Of a stretch of DNA of 38,100 nucleotides, positions 1-7,879 are shown in pieces. The position numbers and the translations under genes are program-made. A model generated the notes under the pieces. It searched no databases. It saw only the letters and a list, made by a program, of their open reading frames with translations, and was not told the DNA's origin. Every line of letters starts with the position of its first letter. The stretch's first letter is position 1. The DNA comes from Rhodospirillaceae bacterium (GTDB lineage Bacteria > Pseudomonadota > Alphaproteobacteria > JAEULC01). The stretch is taken from assembly GCA_023266845.1 (NCBI GenBank), contig JAHFPH010000016.1:1-38100 (forward strand), written 5' to 3'.

Positions 1-2
1 TG

Positions 3-83
3 CAAGTGGCCGGCGGCAGCGACGCGGCCGGCGCCATCGCGCGCCAGAGCCTGGAAATGGCCAAGCCGGCGACGGAAAGCTGA
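3..83 (+). CDS. C-terminal end of an unidentified upstream gene (partial)
   Basis: A reading frame open at the left edge ends in TGA at 81-83, and the last residues read [11 protein letters not shown]. The tail is Ala/Gly-rich and helical in character, and codon use matches the genes that follow. It ends 17 bp before the acyl-CoA dehydrogenase, so it is probably the preceding gene of the same operon. In valine-degradation clusters this place is often taken by another catabolic enzyme, but the 26 visible residues do not allow identification. Confidence 0.45.
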   Translation, partial: QVAGGSDAAGAIARQSLEMAKPATES

Positions 84-100
84 AGCCTGGGGCGCGCGGC

Positions 101-1249
101 ATGATCTTCCAGCTCAGCGAGGAGCAACAAGCGTTCCGCGACACGGCGCGGCAATTCGCCGCCGAAGCTTTTGCTCCCCATGCGACGGAATGGGACGAAA
201 AGCAGATCTTCCCGGTCGATGCGCTGCGCGCGGCCGCCGCGCTCGGCTTCGCGGGCATCTATGTGCGCGAGGACGTGGGCGGATCGGGCCTGAAGCGCAT
301 CGACGCGGCGCTGATCTTCGAGGAGTTGGCGGCGGCGTGCCCATCGACCGCCGCCTATCTCTCGATCCATAACATGGCTGTTTGGATGATCGACCGCTAT
401 GGCGGCGAGGCGCAGCGCAAGCGCTTTTGTCCCAAGCTCGCCACCATGGAGCATTTCGCGTCCTATTGCCTGACTGAGCCGGGCTCGGGCTCCGACGCGG
501 CGGCGCTGGCCACGCGCGCGGAACGGCGCGGCGACCGCTATGTGCTGAATGGCAGCAAGGCGTTCATCTCGGGCGGCGGGTCGAGCGACGTGTATGTCTG
601 CATGGTGCGCACGAGCGGCGCGGGACCCTTGGGCATCTCCTGCATCGCGGTGGAAAAGGGCACCAAGGGCCTCAGCTTCGGCAAGAAGGAAAGAAAGCTC
701 GGCTGGAACAGCCAGCCGACCACCGCGGTGATCCTAGAGAACGCCGAGGTGCCGGTGGAGAACCGCATCGGCGCGGAAGGCGAGGGGTTCAAGATCGCGA
801 TGGCCGGGCTCGACGGCGGGCGCATCAACATCGCGGCCTGCTCGCTGGGCGGGGCGCGCGCCTGCCTCGACGCCGCCAGGGCGCACATGGCCGAGCGCAA
901 GCAGTTCGGCAAGAAGCTTTCGGAGTTCCAGGCCCTGCAATTCATGGCCGCCGACATGGCGACCGAGCTCGAGGCCGCGCGGCTGATGGTGCATCGCGCC
1001 GCGCGCTCGCTCGACGCCTCGGACCCCGACGCCACCTTGCATTGCGCCATGGCCAAGCGCCTGGCCACCGACAAATGCTACGAGATCGTCGACCGCGCCT
1101 TGCAGCTCCACGGCGGGTATGGGTATCTCAAGGACTTTCCGATCGAGCGGCATTTGCGCGATCTGCGCGTGCATCGCATCCTGGAAGGGACCAACGAGAT
1201 CATGCGCCTGATCGTGGCGCGCAAGCTTCTCCGCCAAAGCAACAACTAG
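101..1249 (+). CDS. Acyl-CoA dehydrogenase, probably isobutyryl-CoA dehydrogenase
   Basis: This is a 382-aa flavoprotein of the usual acyl-CoA dehydrogenase length. It oxidises an acyl-CoA to the 2-enoyl-CoA with FAD and passes electrons to electron-transfer flavoprotein. The FAD/substrate motif [12 protein letters not shown] lies near residue 125, and the C-terminal signature with [13 protein letters not shown] and [11 protein letters not shown] is intact. The Glu of the ILEGTNE motif (about residue 362) is in the position of the catalytic base of the MCAD/isobutyryl-CoA dehydrogenase group. The isobutyryl specificity is inferred from the next two genes, which carry out later steps of valine breakdown. 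The hydrolase starts 6 bp after the stop, which suggests one transcript. The start is ATG at 101; the ribosome-binding site is weak. Short- or branched-chain acyl-CoA dehydrogenase is the alternative. Confidence 0.88.
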   Translation: MIFQLSEEQQAFRDTARQFAAEAFAPHATEWDEKQIFPVDALRAAAALGFAGIYVREDVGGSGLKRIDAALIFEELAAACPSTAAYLSIHNMAVWMIDRYGGEAQRKRFCPKLATMEHFASYCLTEPGSGSDAAALATRAERRGDRYVLNGSKAFISGGGSSDVYVCMVRTSGAGPLGISCIAVEKGTKGLSFGKKERKLGWNSQPTTAVILENAEVPVENRIGAEGEGFKIAMAGLDGGRINIAACSLGGARACLDAARAHMAERKQFGKKLSEFQALQFMAADMATELEAARLMVHRAARSLDASDPDATLHCAMAKRLATDKCYEIVDRALQLHGGYGYLKDFPIERHLRDLRVHRILEGTNEIMRLIVARKLLRQSNN

Positions 1250-1255
1250 GCTCGC

Positions 1256-2311
1256 ATGACCCGGGACATTCTGTTCGAGCGGCGCGGCGCCATCGGCCTC
1301 GCGACTCTGAACCGGCCGGCGGCGCTGAATGCGCTGACGCTCGGCATGGTGCGCGCCTATGCCAGGCAACTCGACGAATGGCAGCGCGACGCTGCGCTTG
1401 GCGCGGTCGTGCTGCGCGGCGCGGGCGGCCGCGCGTTCTGCGCCGGCGGCGACGTGCTGGCGGTGCACGACGCCGGCAAGTCCGGCGACCACCTGACGCG
1501 CGATTTCTTCCGCGAGGAATACACGCTCAACTACCGCATCAACCGCTTACGCGTACCGCATATAGCACTGATCGACGGCGTGACCATGGGCGGCGGCGTG
1601 GGGCTGTCGGTGCATGGCTCGCACCGCGTCGCGACCGAGAAGACGCTCTTTGCCATGCCCGAAACCGGCATCGGCCTGTTTCCTGACGTTGGCGGCGGGC
1701 ATTTTCTGCCGCGCTGCCCGGGCGAAACCGGCATGTATTTGGCGATGACCGGGCATCGCCTCAGGCTGGCGGATTGCGTCTACGTCCATGTCGCCACGCA
1801 CGCGGTCGCAAGCGCCCGAATCGACTCCATCGTCGACGCGCTGGCGGGTGCCGAGTACGGCGCGGACAAGACCGCCGCCGTCAATCGCGCGCTGGCCGGT
1901 TTCGCCGCCGATCCGGGCAAGCCGCCGCTGGCCGAGCATCGCGCGGCGATCGACCGCTGCTTCGCCGGCGATACGGTGGAAGGCATGCTGGCGGCGCTGG
2001 AAAAGCAAGGCACGGGCTGGGCCAAGGCGCAGCATGCCTCGATGCTAACCAAATCGCCGACCAGCATGAAGATCAGCGTGCGCCAGTTGCGCCGCGGCGC
2101 GCGCCTGAATTTCGCCGAGGAACTGCGCATGGAATACCGCATGTCCCAGGGCTGCATGGCCGGCCACGACTATTACGAAGGCGTGCGCGCCCTGCTGGTG
2201 GACAAGGACAGCAAGCCGCGCTGGCGGCCGGCGACGCTGGCCGGGGTGGACGAGGCCATCGTCGCGCGGCACTTCATCGAGCCGCCGGATGGCGACTTGC
2301 GGCTGGCGTGA
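1256..2311 (+). CDS. 3-hydroxyisobutyryl-CoA hydrolase (enoyl-CoA hydratase/isomerase fold)
   Basis: A 351-aa crotonase-fold protein that hydrolyses 3-hydroxyisobutyryl-CoA to 3-hydroxyisobutyrate in valine catabolism. FCAGGDV near residue 61 and MGGGVGLSVHG at 111-121 form the CoA-thioester oxyanion region. The motif MPETGIGLFPDVGGG (134-148) carries Glu136 and Asp144, the pair that separates hydrolases of this family from ordinary enoyl-CoA hydratases. At 351 aa it is also longer than a hydratase (about 260 aa), as expected. It lies between an acyl-CoA dehydrogenase and 3-hydroxyisobutyrate dehydrogenase, which agrees with the assignment. Confidence 0.9.
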   Translation: MTRDILFERRGAIGLATLNRPAALNALTLGMVRAYARQLDEWQRDAALGAVVLRGAGGRAFCAGGDVLAVHDAGKSGDHLTRDFFREEYTLNYRINRLRVPHIALIDGVTMGGGVGLSVHGSHRVATEKTLFAMPETGIGLFPDVGGGHFLPRCPGETGMYLAMTGHRLRLADCVYVHVATHAVASARIDSIVDALAGAEYGADKTAAVNRALAGFAADPGKPPLAEHRAAIDRCFAGDTVEGMLAALEKQGTGWAKAQHASMLTKSPTSMKISVRQLRRGARLNFAEELRMEYRMSQGCMAGHDYYEGVRALLVDKDSKPRWRPATLAGVDEAIVARHFIEPPDGDLRLA

Positions 2312-2322
2312 CTTGCCGTTGC

Positions 2323-2393
2323 CCTCATGCTTCGACAAGCTCAGCATGAGGACAAACAATTAAACCTCATCCTGAGCCTGTCGAAGGATGAGG
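2323..2393. repeat. Pair of 29-nt REP-like palindromes in opposite orientation
   Basis: Two hairpin-forming 29-mers at 2323-2351 and 2365-2393 are separated by 13 bp. Each begins CCTCAT and ends ATGAGG, with a core like TTCGACAAGCTCAG or its reverse complement. The second is the inverse of the first. They differ at three positions, two of which (7 and 23 of the unit) are a compensatory G-C to C-G swap that keeps the stem. Units with this core are common intergenic repeats in alphaproteobacterial genomes (from memory). The second unit ends 7 bp before the ribosome-binding site of the next gene. Confidence 0.8.
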
Positions 2394-2409
2394 CACATTG
2401 GAGGAACCA

Positions 2410-3300
2410 GTGGCTTCGATCGGATTCATCGGCTTGGGCAACATGGGCGGCCCGATGGCGCGCAACCTTTTGAAGGCCGGGCACGAGCTCAAGGCCTTCG
2501 ACCTGGTGCCGGCGGCGCTCGACGCCGCGGCCAAGGCGGGCGCGAGCCTGGCGAAATCCGCCGCCGAGGCGGCCAAAGACGTCGAGGTGGTAATCACGAT
2601 GCTGCCCGCCGCGCAGCACGTGCGGCAGGTCTATACCGGCGAGGGCGGGATCGTCGGCGCGGTTTCGCCCGGCACGCTCTTGATCGACAGTTCGACCATC
2701 GACGTCGACACGGCGCGCGCCGTCGCCTCGGCCGCCAAGGCCAAGGGCCTGATGATGCTCGACGCGCCGGTATCCGGCGGCACGGGCGGGGCCGAGGCGG
2801 GCACGCTGACCTTCATGGTGGGCGGCGAAGACGCGGCCTATGCCAAGGCGGAGCCGATCCTGAAAAACATGGGCAAGACCATCGTGCATGCCGGCGCCTC
2901 GGGCGCGGGCCAGGCCGCCAAGATCTGCAACAACATGATTCTCGGCGCGTCGATGATCGTGGTGGGCGAAGCGTTCGCGCTGGCCGATAAATTGGGCCTC
3001 GACAAGCAGAAGCTGTTCGACATCAGCTCCAAATCCTCGGGCCAGTGCTGGTCGATGACCGCGTATTGCCCGGTGCCCGGCCCGGTGCCGACCTCGCCTG
3101 CGAATCGCGACTACAAACCAGGCTTCACCGCCGACATGATGCTGAAGGACCTGAAGCTGGCGCAGCAGGCCGCTTCCAGCGCGGGCGCCACCACGCCAAT
3201 CGGAGCCGCCGCCGCCGCTCTGTACGGCCTGTTCTGCGCCCAAGGACACGGGGCGGTGGATTTCTCGGGCATCTATAAGTTGATTCGGGGCCGGAATTGA
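2410..3300 (+). CDS. mmsB: 3-hydroxyisobutyrate dehydrogenase
   Basis: A 296-aa member of the beta-hydroxyacid dehydrogenase family that oxidises 3-hydroxyisobutyrate to methylmalonate semialdehyde with NAD+. The Rossmann motif FIGLGNMGGPMA is at the N terminus. The substrate motif DAPVSGGTGGAEAGTL is at 118-132. GQAAKICNN at 167-175 contains the catalytic Lys171. I chose the GTG at 2410 because GGAGGA (2400-2405) lies at proper distance before it and the family begins MxxIGFIGLG; an upstream TTG at 2398 would add four residues and overlap the ribosome-binding site. It completes the three-gene valine module, although the REP-like pair separates it from the hydrolase. Confidence 0.93.
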   Translation: MASIGFIGLGNMGGPMARNLLKAGHELKAFDLVPAALDAAAKAGASLAKSAAEAAKDVEVVITMLPAAQHVRQVYTGEGGIVGAVSPGTLLIDSSTIDVDTARAVASAAKAKGLMMLDAPVSGGTGGAEAGTLTFMVGGEDAAYAKAEPILKNMGKTIVHAGASGAGQAAKICNNMILGASMIVVGEAFALADKLGLDKQKLFDISSKSSGQCWSMTAYCPVPGPVPTSPANRDYKPGFTADMMLKDLKLAQQAASSAGATTPIGAAAAALYGLFCAQGHGAVDFSGIYKLIRGRN

Positions 3301-3393
3301 TCCATCAAAACAGCGACAGCCCTAAGCCAATAGTATGAAACTCTGTTATATAGTGACCGGCATCGTCAGTCCCGGGCCAGGAGGCCTTCGCCC

Positions 3394-3861
3394 GTGAAGA
3401 ACGCGTATCTGGATACGATCCGCCTGATCGAGCGTCTGCACCGCCAGTTTCTGGAGGTGGTGAAGGGCGAGCTCGACCGCCGTTCCATCCAGGACATCAA
3501 CAACGTTCAGGCTTTGATCCTCTACAATATCGGCAGCGACGACCTGACCGTGGGGGAGCTCACCAACCGCGGCTATTATCTCGGCTCGAACGTCTCCTAC
3601 AACGTTCGCAAGATGGCCGAGAGCAAATACCTGGCGCAGGAGCGTTCGGCGCATGATCGCCGTTCGGTGCGCGTCAAGCTGTCGGACAGGGGATTGAAGC
3701 TCTGGAAAATCCTGGACGAGGCTTTCGACCGCCACTTGACGCAGATCGCGCCGGGCTACGTGGCGGAGGAAGAACTGAACGGCGCGATCGGCGCGCTGAA
3801 GAAGCTCGAGCGGTTCTGGATCGCGATGGGCGATTACGGCGCCCGCCCGCCCGCGACCTGA
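3394..3861 (+). CDS. ldtR: MarR-family winged-helix regulator, LdtR-like
   Basis: A 155-aa DNA-binding protein. The segment DINNVQALILYNIG followed by VGELTNRGYYLGSNVSYNV is the winged-helix recognition region, and DRRSVRVKLSDRG is the wing. In wording and length it resembles LdtR, the MarR-type regulator of L,D-transpeptidase and envelope-stress genes described in Liberibacter and Rhizobiales (from memory). No L,D-transpeptidase gene is in this window, so the targets are unknown. The start is GTG at 3394 with AGGAGG at 3379-3384. The 93-bp upstream gap is AT-rich with a TATATA at 3347-3352 that could be a -10 element, possibly autoregulated. It converges on the dioxygenase gene. Confidence 0.75.
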   Translation: MKNAYLDTIRLIERLHRQFLEVVKGELDRRSIQDINNVQALILYNIGSDDLTVGELTNRGYYLGSNVSYNVRKMAESKYLAQERSAHDRRSVRVKLSDRGLKLWKILDEAFDRHLTQIAPGYVAEEELNGAIGALKKLERFWIAMGDYGARPPAT

Positions 3862-3871
3862 TCGGGCCGGG

Positions 3872-4663
3872 TCAGGCCGCCGCGGATTCCATTGCAAGGC
3901 AATCGTCGCCGAGCGGCGTTACCGGCGTGAAATCGCGGTGATGCTGATGATCCGGGCGCTTGAATCGCGTCTGGGCGTTGCCGACGGGATTCAGTATCAG
4001 CGAGAAGATCGAGCGGGGATGCGGCGACATGTTGGCGGGCGATCCGTGCACCATGATGTCGCCGAAGATCAGCGCCGTGCCCGGCGGGCCCTTCGGCGCT
4101 TCCATGCCGCCCTCGGCGACCAAACGCGCGACCGTGTCGTTGCCCACCGTCCATAGCGGATAGCTGGTGCTGACGAGATCGAGCGCCGTCGGCGCCGGGC
4201 CGTTGCGGTGCGAGCCGCGGATGAAAATCAATGGTCCGTTGAACTCGGTCACCTCGTCCAGAAAAATGTGCAGATTCAGCGCCAACGGCTTTTTCACCCC
4301 GTCCTCGTGGTGATGCGTGGCGAAATCGTAGTGCCATTGCCACTGTTCGCCGGTGAACGCTTCCTTGGCGTTCACCTTTGCCTGCTGCACGTAAAGCCGG
4401 TCGTCGCCCAGAATCTGCATCGCCGGATCCACGAGCCTGGGGTGGCGCACCACGCGCGCATACACGTCGTCGCGCAGATGCAGGCCCATGGCGGTGCGCA
4501 CCACGTCGCTGGCTTTCTCGCGAAAATTCTCGGGCACGCGCTCGGCGAACAGGCGCGGCAGGCGTGCGCGCATCAGCGCCACTTCCTTCGCCGAGAACAA
4601 CCCCGGCAGGGTCAGGAACCCGTCGCGCTGGAATCGGTCGAGCTGTTCGGGTTTGAGCCGCAT
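3872..4663 (-). CDS. Phytanoyl-CoA dioxygenase (PhyH) family Fe(II)/2-oxoglutarate oxygenase, ectoine-hydroxylase-like
   Basis: A 263-aa non-haem iron dioxygenase. The facial triad is visible as His111-x-Asp113 in QWHYDFATHHHEDG and His206 in DIMVHGSPANMSPHPRS; Arg217 is placed to bind 2-oxoglutarate. The stretch after HxD and the HGS...NMSPxPRS motif resemble EctD (ectoine hydroxylase), but EctD-specific residues cannot be verified here and no ectABC genes are nearby, so the substrate is unknown. The start is the ATG at 4663-4661; the frame stays open far upstream but that part is antisense to the Na/Pi transporter gene and has no family similarity. The stop lies 10 bp from that of the LdtR-like gene, a tight convergent pair. 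Confidence 0.8.
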   Translation of the reverse strand: MRLKPEQLDRFQRDGFLTLPGLFSAKEVALMRARLPRLFAERVPENFREKASDVVRTAMGLHLRDDVYARVVRHPRLVDPAMQILGDDRLYVQQAKVNAKEAFTGEQWQWHYDFATHHHEDGVKKPLALNLHIFLDEVTEFNGPLIFIRGSHRNGPAPTALDLVSTSYPLWTVGNDTVARLVAEGGMEAPKGPPGTALIFGDIMVHGSPANMSPHPRSIFSLILNPVGNAQTRFKRPDHQHHRDFTPVTPLGDDCLAMESAAA

Positions 4664-4930
4664 GGCCCAATGATGATCGCGGCGGGGCGATTTCGCAAAC
4701 CGCGCGGGCGGCAAGGTTATGAGCAGCCGAAGCTGCCTTGGAGAGCGAAAAGAGGGGCTAGCCCCCGGAAAAATCACAGGAATGCCTTCATTCCGCGCTT
4801 GCAGATTTTGGAAATTTGATTCATTACGTGTGACAGAATTGTTACGGCAACGTCGGCTCGACCTTCGCGCGGCGTTCCGTGCGACAGACTGAGGTCGCCG
4901 AGGAGAGAAAAGATCAACGGTACCAACACT
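4664..4930. other. Divergent intergenic region between dioxygenase and Na/Pi transporter
   Basis: This 267-bp gap must hold the promoters of both divergent genes. The middle (4780-4845) is AT-rich. I see no clear -35/-10 pair. AGGAGAG at 4901-4907 is the ribosome-binding site for the transporter. A weak Pho-box-like sequence is listed separately. Confidence 0.5.
4830..4847 (-). promoter_or_regulatory. Possible degenerate Pho box
   Basis: Read on the minus strand, this contains CTGTCAC preceded at the standard 11-nt period by CCGTAAC, against the PhoB consensus of two CTGTCAT-like heptamers. One half matches well and the other only four of seven positions. It lies 65-100 bp before a Na+/phosphate cotransporter gene, which makes PhoB control plausible but unproven. 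Confidence 0.25.
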
Positions 4931-6667
4931 TTGCTGCACATCCTGGGCGGCGCCGCGCTGCTGCTTTGGGGCCTCAGGATGGTCCGCACGGGCATTACTC
5001 GCGCCTTCGGCTCCAAGCTGCGCCGCGCGATCGGGGCCAGCCTCGGCAATCCGCTGCTGGCCTTGCTGGCCGGCCTGGGCGTGACGCTGGTTCTGCAGAG
5101 CAGCACCGCCACGGCGCTGATGGTCTCGTCCTTCGCCGGCAAGGGGCTGGTGGCGGCGGGACCGGCGCTCGCCACCATGCTGGGCGCCGACGTGGGCACC
5201 AGCCTCGTGGCCCAGGCGCTGTCGTTCAAGGTTTCCTGGTTGTGGCCGCTGTTCGTGTTCGCCGGCGTGGTCGCCTTCATGGCCGGCTCCGCCACGCAAG
5301 TGCACGACCTGGGGCGCGTCGCTATCGGCATCGGCCTGATGCTGCTGGCGTTGGCGGCGATCGTGTCGTCCACCGAGCCGCTGCGCGACTCGCCGGCGAT
5401 GATGGAGGTGTTCCAAAGCCTCAGCGACGACATGCTGCTGGGCGTGCTGATCGCCGCGGTGCTGACGCTGGCGGCCTATTCCAGCCTGGCGGTGATCCTG
5501 TTGATCATCTCGCTGGCCTCGACCGGCGTCATGCCGGTGTCGTTCGCGCTGGCGCTGGTCGTGGGCGCGAACCTGGGCAGCGGATTGCTGCCGCTGATGA
5601 CCACGCTGCGCTCGGACCCCGTGACGCGGCGCGTGCCGCTGGGCAACGCCGTGTTCCGCCTGGTGGGCGCGTTGGTCGCGTTGCCGCTGCTGCCCTATCT
5701 GCCGCCGCTCCTGGCGCATCTCGAGACCGATCCGGCGCGCTTGGTCGTGAATTTCCACACCGCCTTCAATCTGGGCCTGTGCGTGATCTTCATCGGCCTG
5801 ACGCAGCCCGTGGCGCGGCTGACCGAGAAGCTCTTGCCCGACCGCCCGGCCGAGGCCGACCCGCGCCGTCCGCGGCATCTCGACGAAAGCGCGATCGACA
5901 TGCCGACCGTGGCGCTGGCCTGCGCCGCGCGCGAGACCATGCGCATGGCCGACGCGGTCGAGAATATGCTGAAGCGCACCATGGTGGCCTTCGAAACCGA
6001 CGACCGTAAGCTGACCGGCGAAATCGAGCGCCAGGACGACGTGGTGGATTCGCTGCACGAGGCGATCAAGCTGTATCTCACCAGGCTCAGCGGCGAGGCG
6101 ATGGACGACGAGCAGCGCCGGCGCTGCATAGAGACCATCGCGTTCACCACCAACCTCGAGCATATCGGCGACATCATCGACAAGAATCTGATGGAGCTCG
6201 CCGCCAAGAAGATCAAGCGCCAGATGCGCTTCTCCGATGAAGGTCTAGCCGAAATCCGCGACATGCATGCGCGGCTGATCGACAATCTGCGCCTGGCGAT
6301 GGGCGTGTTCATGTCGCAGGACTTGCGCACCGCGCGCCGCATGCTGCAGGAGAAAGAGCAGTTCCGCGAAATGGAGCGCACGGCGAGCGACAACCACTTC
6401 AACCGGCTGCGCGCGGGCCGCATCGAGTCGATGGAATCGAGCGCGCTGCACCTCGATGTCATCCGCGATTTCAAGCGCATCAACTCGCACATCACCTCGG
6501 TCGCCTATCCGATCCTGGAACAGGCGGGCGAGCTCAGGCAAAGCCGGCTGGTGCAGAAAAAGCCGCGCCGCGCGGTGCCCGGCCGCGCCTCGGAGCCCGA
6601 GACCAGCGAGACGGCCGCAGCACCCTCGACCTTGCCGGGCGATGCCAAGGCCAAAAGCGCGAGTTGA
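4931..6667 (+). CDS. Na+/phosphate cotransporter family protein with C-terminal PhoU-like domain
   Basis: An inner-membrane protein of about 578-584 aa that couples phosphate uptake or export to sodium. The N-terminal 310 residues carry two Na/Pi-cotransporter repeats with the signature QSSTATALMVSSFAGKG and a second repeat rich in hydrophobic helices. From about residue 330 a soluble helical PhoU-like domain follows (METxRMADAVENML, DxVVDSLHEAIKLYLTRLS type sequence). The listed start is the first conventional one, TTG at 4931, but homologues begin M-x-GT..LLH-type and the frame upstream reads INGTNT from an ATC at 4913, six nt after AGGAGAG. The true start is therefore probably ATC 4913, or an ATG with a sequence error. 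It converges on the FkbM gene with 13 bp between stops. Confidence 0.85.
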   Translation: MLHILGGAALLLWGLRMVRTGITRAFGSKLRRAIGASLGNPLLALLAGLGVTLVLQSSTATALMVSSFAGKGLVAAGPALATMLGADVGTSLVAQALSFKVSWLWPLFVFAGVVAFMAGSATQVHDLGRVAIGIGLMLLALAAIVSSTEPLRDSPAMMEVFQSLSDDMLLGVLIAAVLTLAAYSSLAVILLIISLASTGVMPVSFALALVVGANLGSGLLPLMTTLRSDPVTRRVPLGNAVFRLVGALVALPLLPYLPPLLAHLETDPARLVVNFHTAFNLGLCVIFIGLTQPVARLTEKLLPDRPAEADPRRPRHLDESAIDMPTVALACAARETMRMADAVENMLKRTMVAFETDDRKLTGEIERQDDVVDSLHEAIKLYLTRLSGEAMDDEQRRRCIETIAFTTNLEHIGDIIDKNLMELAAKKIKRQMRFSDEGLAEIRDMHARLIDNLRLAMGVFMSQDLRTARRMLQEKEQFREMERTASDNHFNRLRAGRIESMESSALHLDVIRDFKRINSHITSVAYPILEQAGELRQSRLVQKKPRRAVPGRASEPETSETAAAPSTLPGDAKAKSAS

Positions 6668-6680
6668 TCGCGCCGCCGAG

Positions 6681-7424
6681 CTAACGCGGCAGGAAGATGA
6701 AATTGTTGATGAAGCGGCCGGCGCGCAATTCCGCGGCCAAATCGACCTGCGAGACCGAGGCAAGAACGCCGCCACGCAGGCACAGGCTCTCGTAGCCCAA
6801 GGTCTCGATCCACCCGATCACGGCTTCCGGTTTCTCGCCGGAATTCTTCTCGTCGATCTCGACCAGCAGCGTGGGCCGGCAGCGCGCGACGGTCTGGCGC
6901 GCGCCTTCGATCACCTGGCGCTCGAAGCCCTCGACGTCGATCTTGATGAAGCCGACATCGCCCACGTCCTCGCCGTCCAGCCGGCGGGTCTCGACCTCGA
7001 TCGCCATATGATCCATGCGCGCCACCACATCGGTGCGCAACGATCCAGTCTGGTTCGATGGGCGGCCGCGGCGCAGGGGCAGCATCATCGTGGCGCTGCC
7101 GTTGCGGTCCGACAGCGCCGCGCCCGAGACGGTTACGTTCGCGCCACGGCAGCACCGCTCCAGGATCGCGCGGATCTTCGGGTTGGGCTCATAGGCGAAG
7201 CAGTGCCTGGCCTGGCGCGAAAGGAAATAGCTGTAGACGCCCTTGTTGGCTCCGGCGTCGACCGCGTTGCGGCGCGGATCCACCAGATGCCTCAACAACC
7301 TGAGTTCGGCTTCGCCCTTCCACCAGCCGCGCCAAGCGCGGATGCGCCAATAGAGGCGCGGCGGGATCGCCGCGTTGACGATGCGTTCTTCGAGCGTGGA
7401 GGAGGGGACTTGGGACGCCGTCAC
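6681..7424 (-). CDS. FkbM-family SAM-dependent methyltransferase
   Basis: A 247-aa methyltransferase. SAM-binding motif I is VDAGANKGVYS (residues 55-65), the acidic residue after strand 2 is in FAYEPNP (77-82), and the family motif FIKIDVEGFERQVIEGA (159-175) is complete. FkbM proteins O-methylate sugars, lipids or polyketides; the substrate is not evident. The start is GTG at 7424, whose GTGA overlaps the stop of the upstream 143-aa gene, so the two are translationally coupled. No glycan biosynthesis genes are near; the neighbours are a protein of unknown function and phaC. Confidence 0.82.
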   Translation of the reverse strand: MTASQVPSSTLEERIVNAAIPPRLYWRIRAWRGWWKGEAELRLLRHLVDPRRNAVDAGANKGVYSYFLSRQARHCFAYEPNPKIRAILERCCRGANVTVSGAALSDRNGSATMMLPLRRGRPSNQTGSLRTDVVARMDHMAIEVETRRLDGEDVGDVGFIKIDVEGFERQVIEGARQTVARCRPTLLVEIDEKNSGEKPEAVIGWIETLGYESLCLRGGVLASVSQVDLAAELRAGRFINNFIFLPR

Positions 7425-7852
7425 GCGTCGGTCGGCGGCGTGGTGCTGACGATGCAGTTGTGGCCGTAGCGGCCTTCGCCCGCGGCCACGCGCCGGATCG
7501 TCAGATACACGCGCTCGCCGGCGGCGGGATGCCGCCCCAATCCGCGATAGCTCGGCGCGTCGTCCGGCAGCGCACACAGCCGCAGCACGCAGCCCGCCAT
7601 GAAGACGATCTTGCGGGTATCCGACGTGTCGTCCTCGCGCATCAGGTGGAACAACTCGTTGCACATCACGTTGCTGAGCTCGGTCGGCGTCGGATTCTCG
7701 ATCATGTGGTAACCGTGTGCGAATTCCTCGGTCATGCGCTGGCTCAACGCGATCGCCTCGGCGAATTCGCCCACGCGGAATTGAACGTGCCGGTCGAAGG
7801 ACGGCTTGTCGTCCTCGAACGCGTGCAGCACCACTTCGAACTCGACCGCCAT
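7421..7852 (-). CDS. Protein of unknown function between phaC and an FkbM methyltransferase
   Basis: A 143-aa protein that I do not recognise. It has no signal peptide or membrane segment. It contains two cysteines in a hydrophobic stretch (MAGCVLRLCAL, about 100-110) and a central motif NVMCNELFHLMREDD. Codon use matches the neighbours and the spacing is operon-like: 27 bp after phaC and a 4-bp overlap with the methyltransferase gene, so it is very likely expressed. The start ATG at 7852 follows CGGGGAACGG. The context suggests a role with phaC or with the methyltransferase, but nothing in the sequence shows which. Confidence 0.75.
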   Translation of the reverse strand: MAVEFEVVLHAFEDDKPSFDRHVQFRVGEFAEAIALSQRMTEEFAHGYHMIENPTPTELSNVMCNELFHLMREDDTSDTRKIVFMAGCVLRLCALPDDAPSYRGLGRHPAAGERVYLTIRRVAAGEGRYGHNCIVSTTPPTDA

Positions 7853-7879
7853 CGCCGTTCCCCGGATTTCGAACCGGCT

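Noticed and set aside
4664-6163. N-terminal extension of the dioxygenase frame on the minus strand
   Set aside because: It runs antisense to the Na/Pi transporter and is Gln/His/Arg-rich; the PhyH domain begins at the ATG at 4663.
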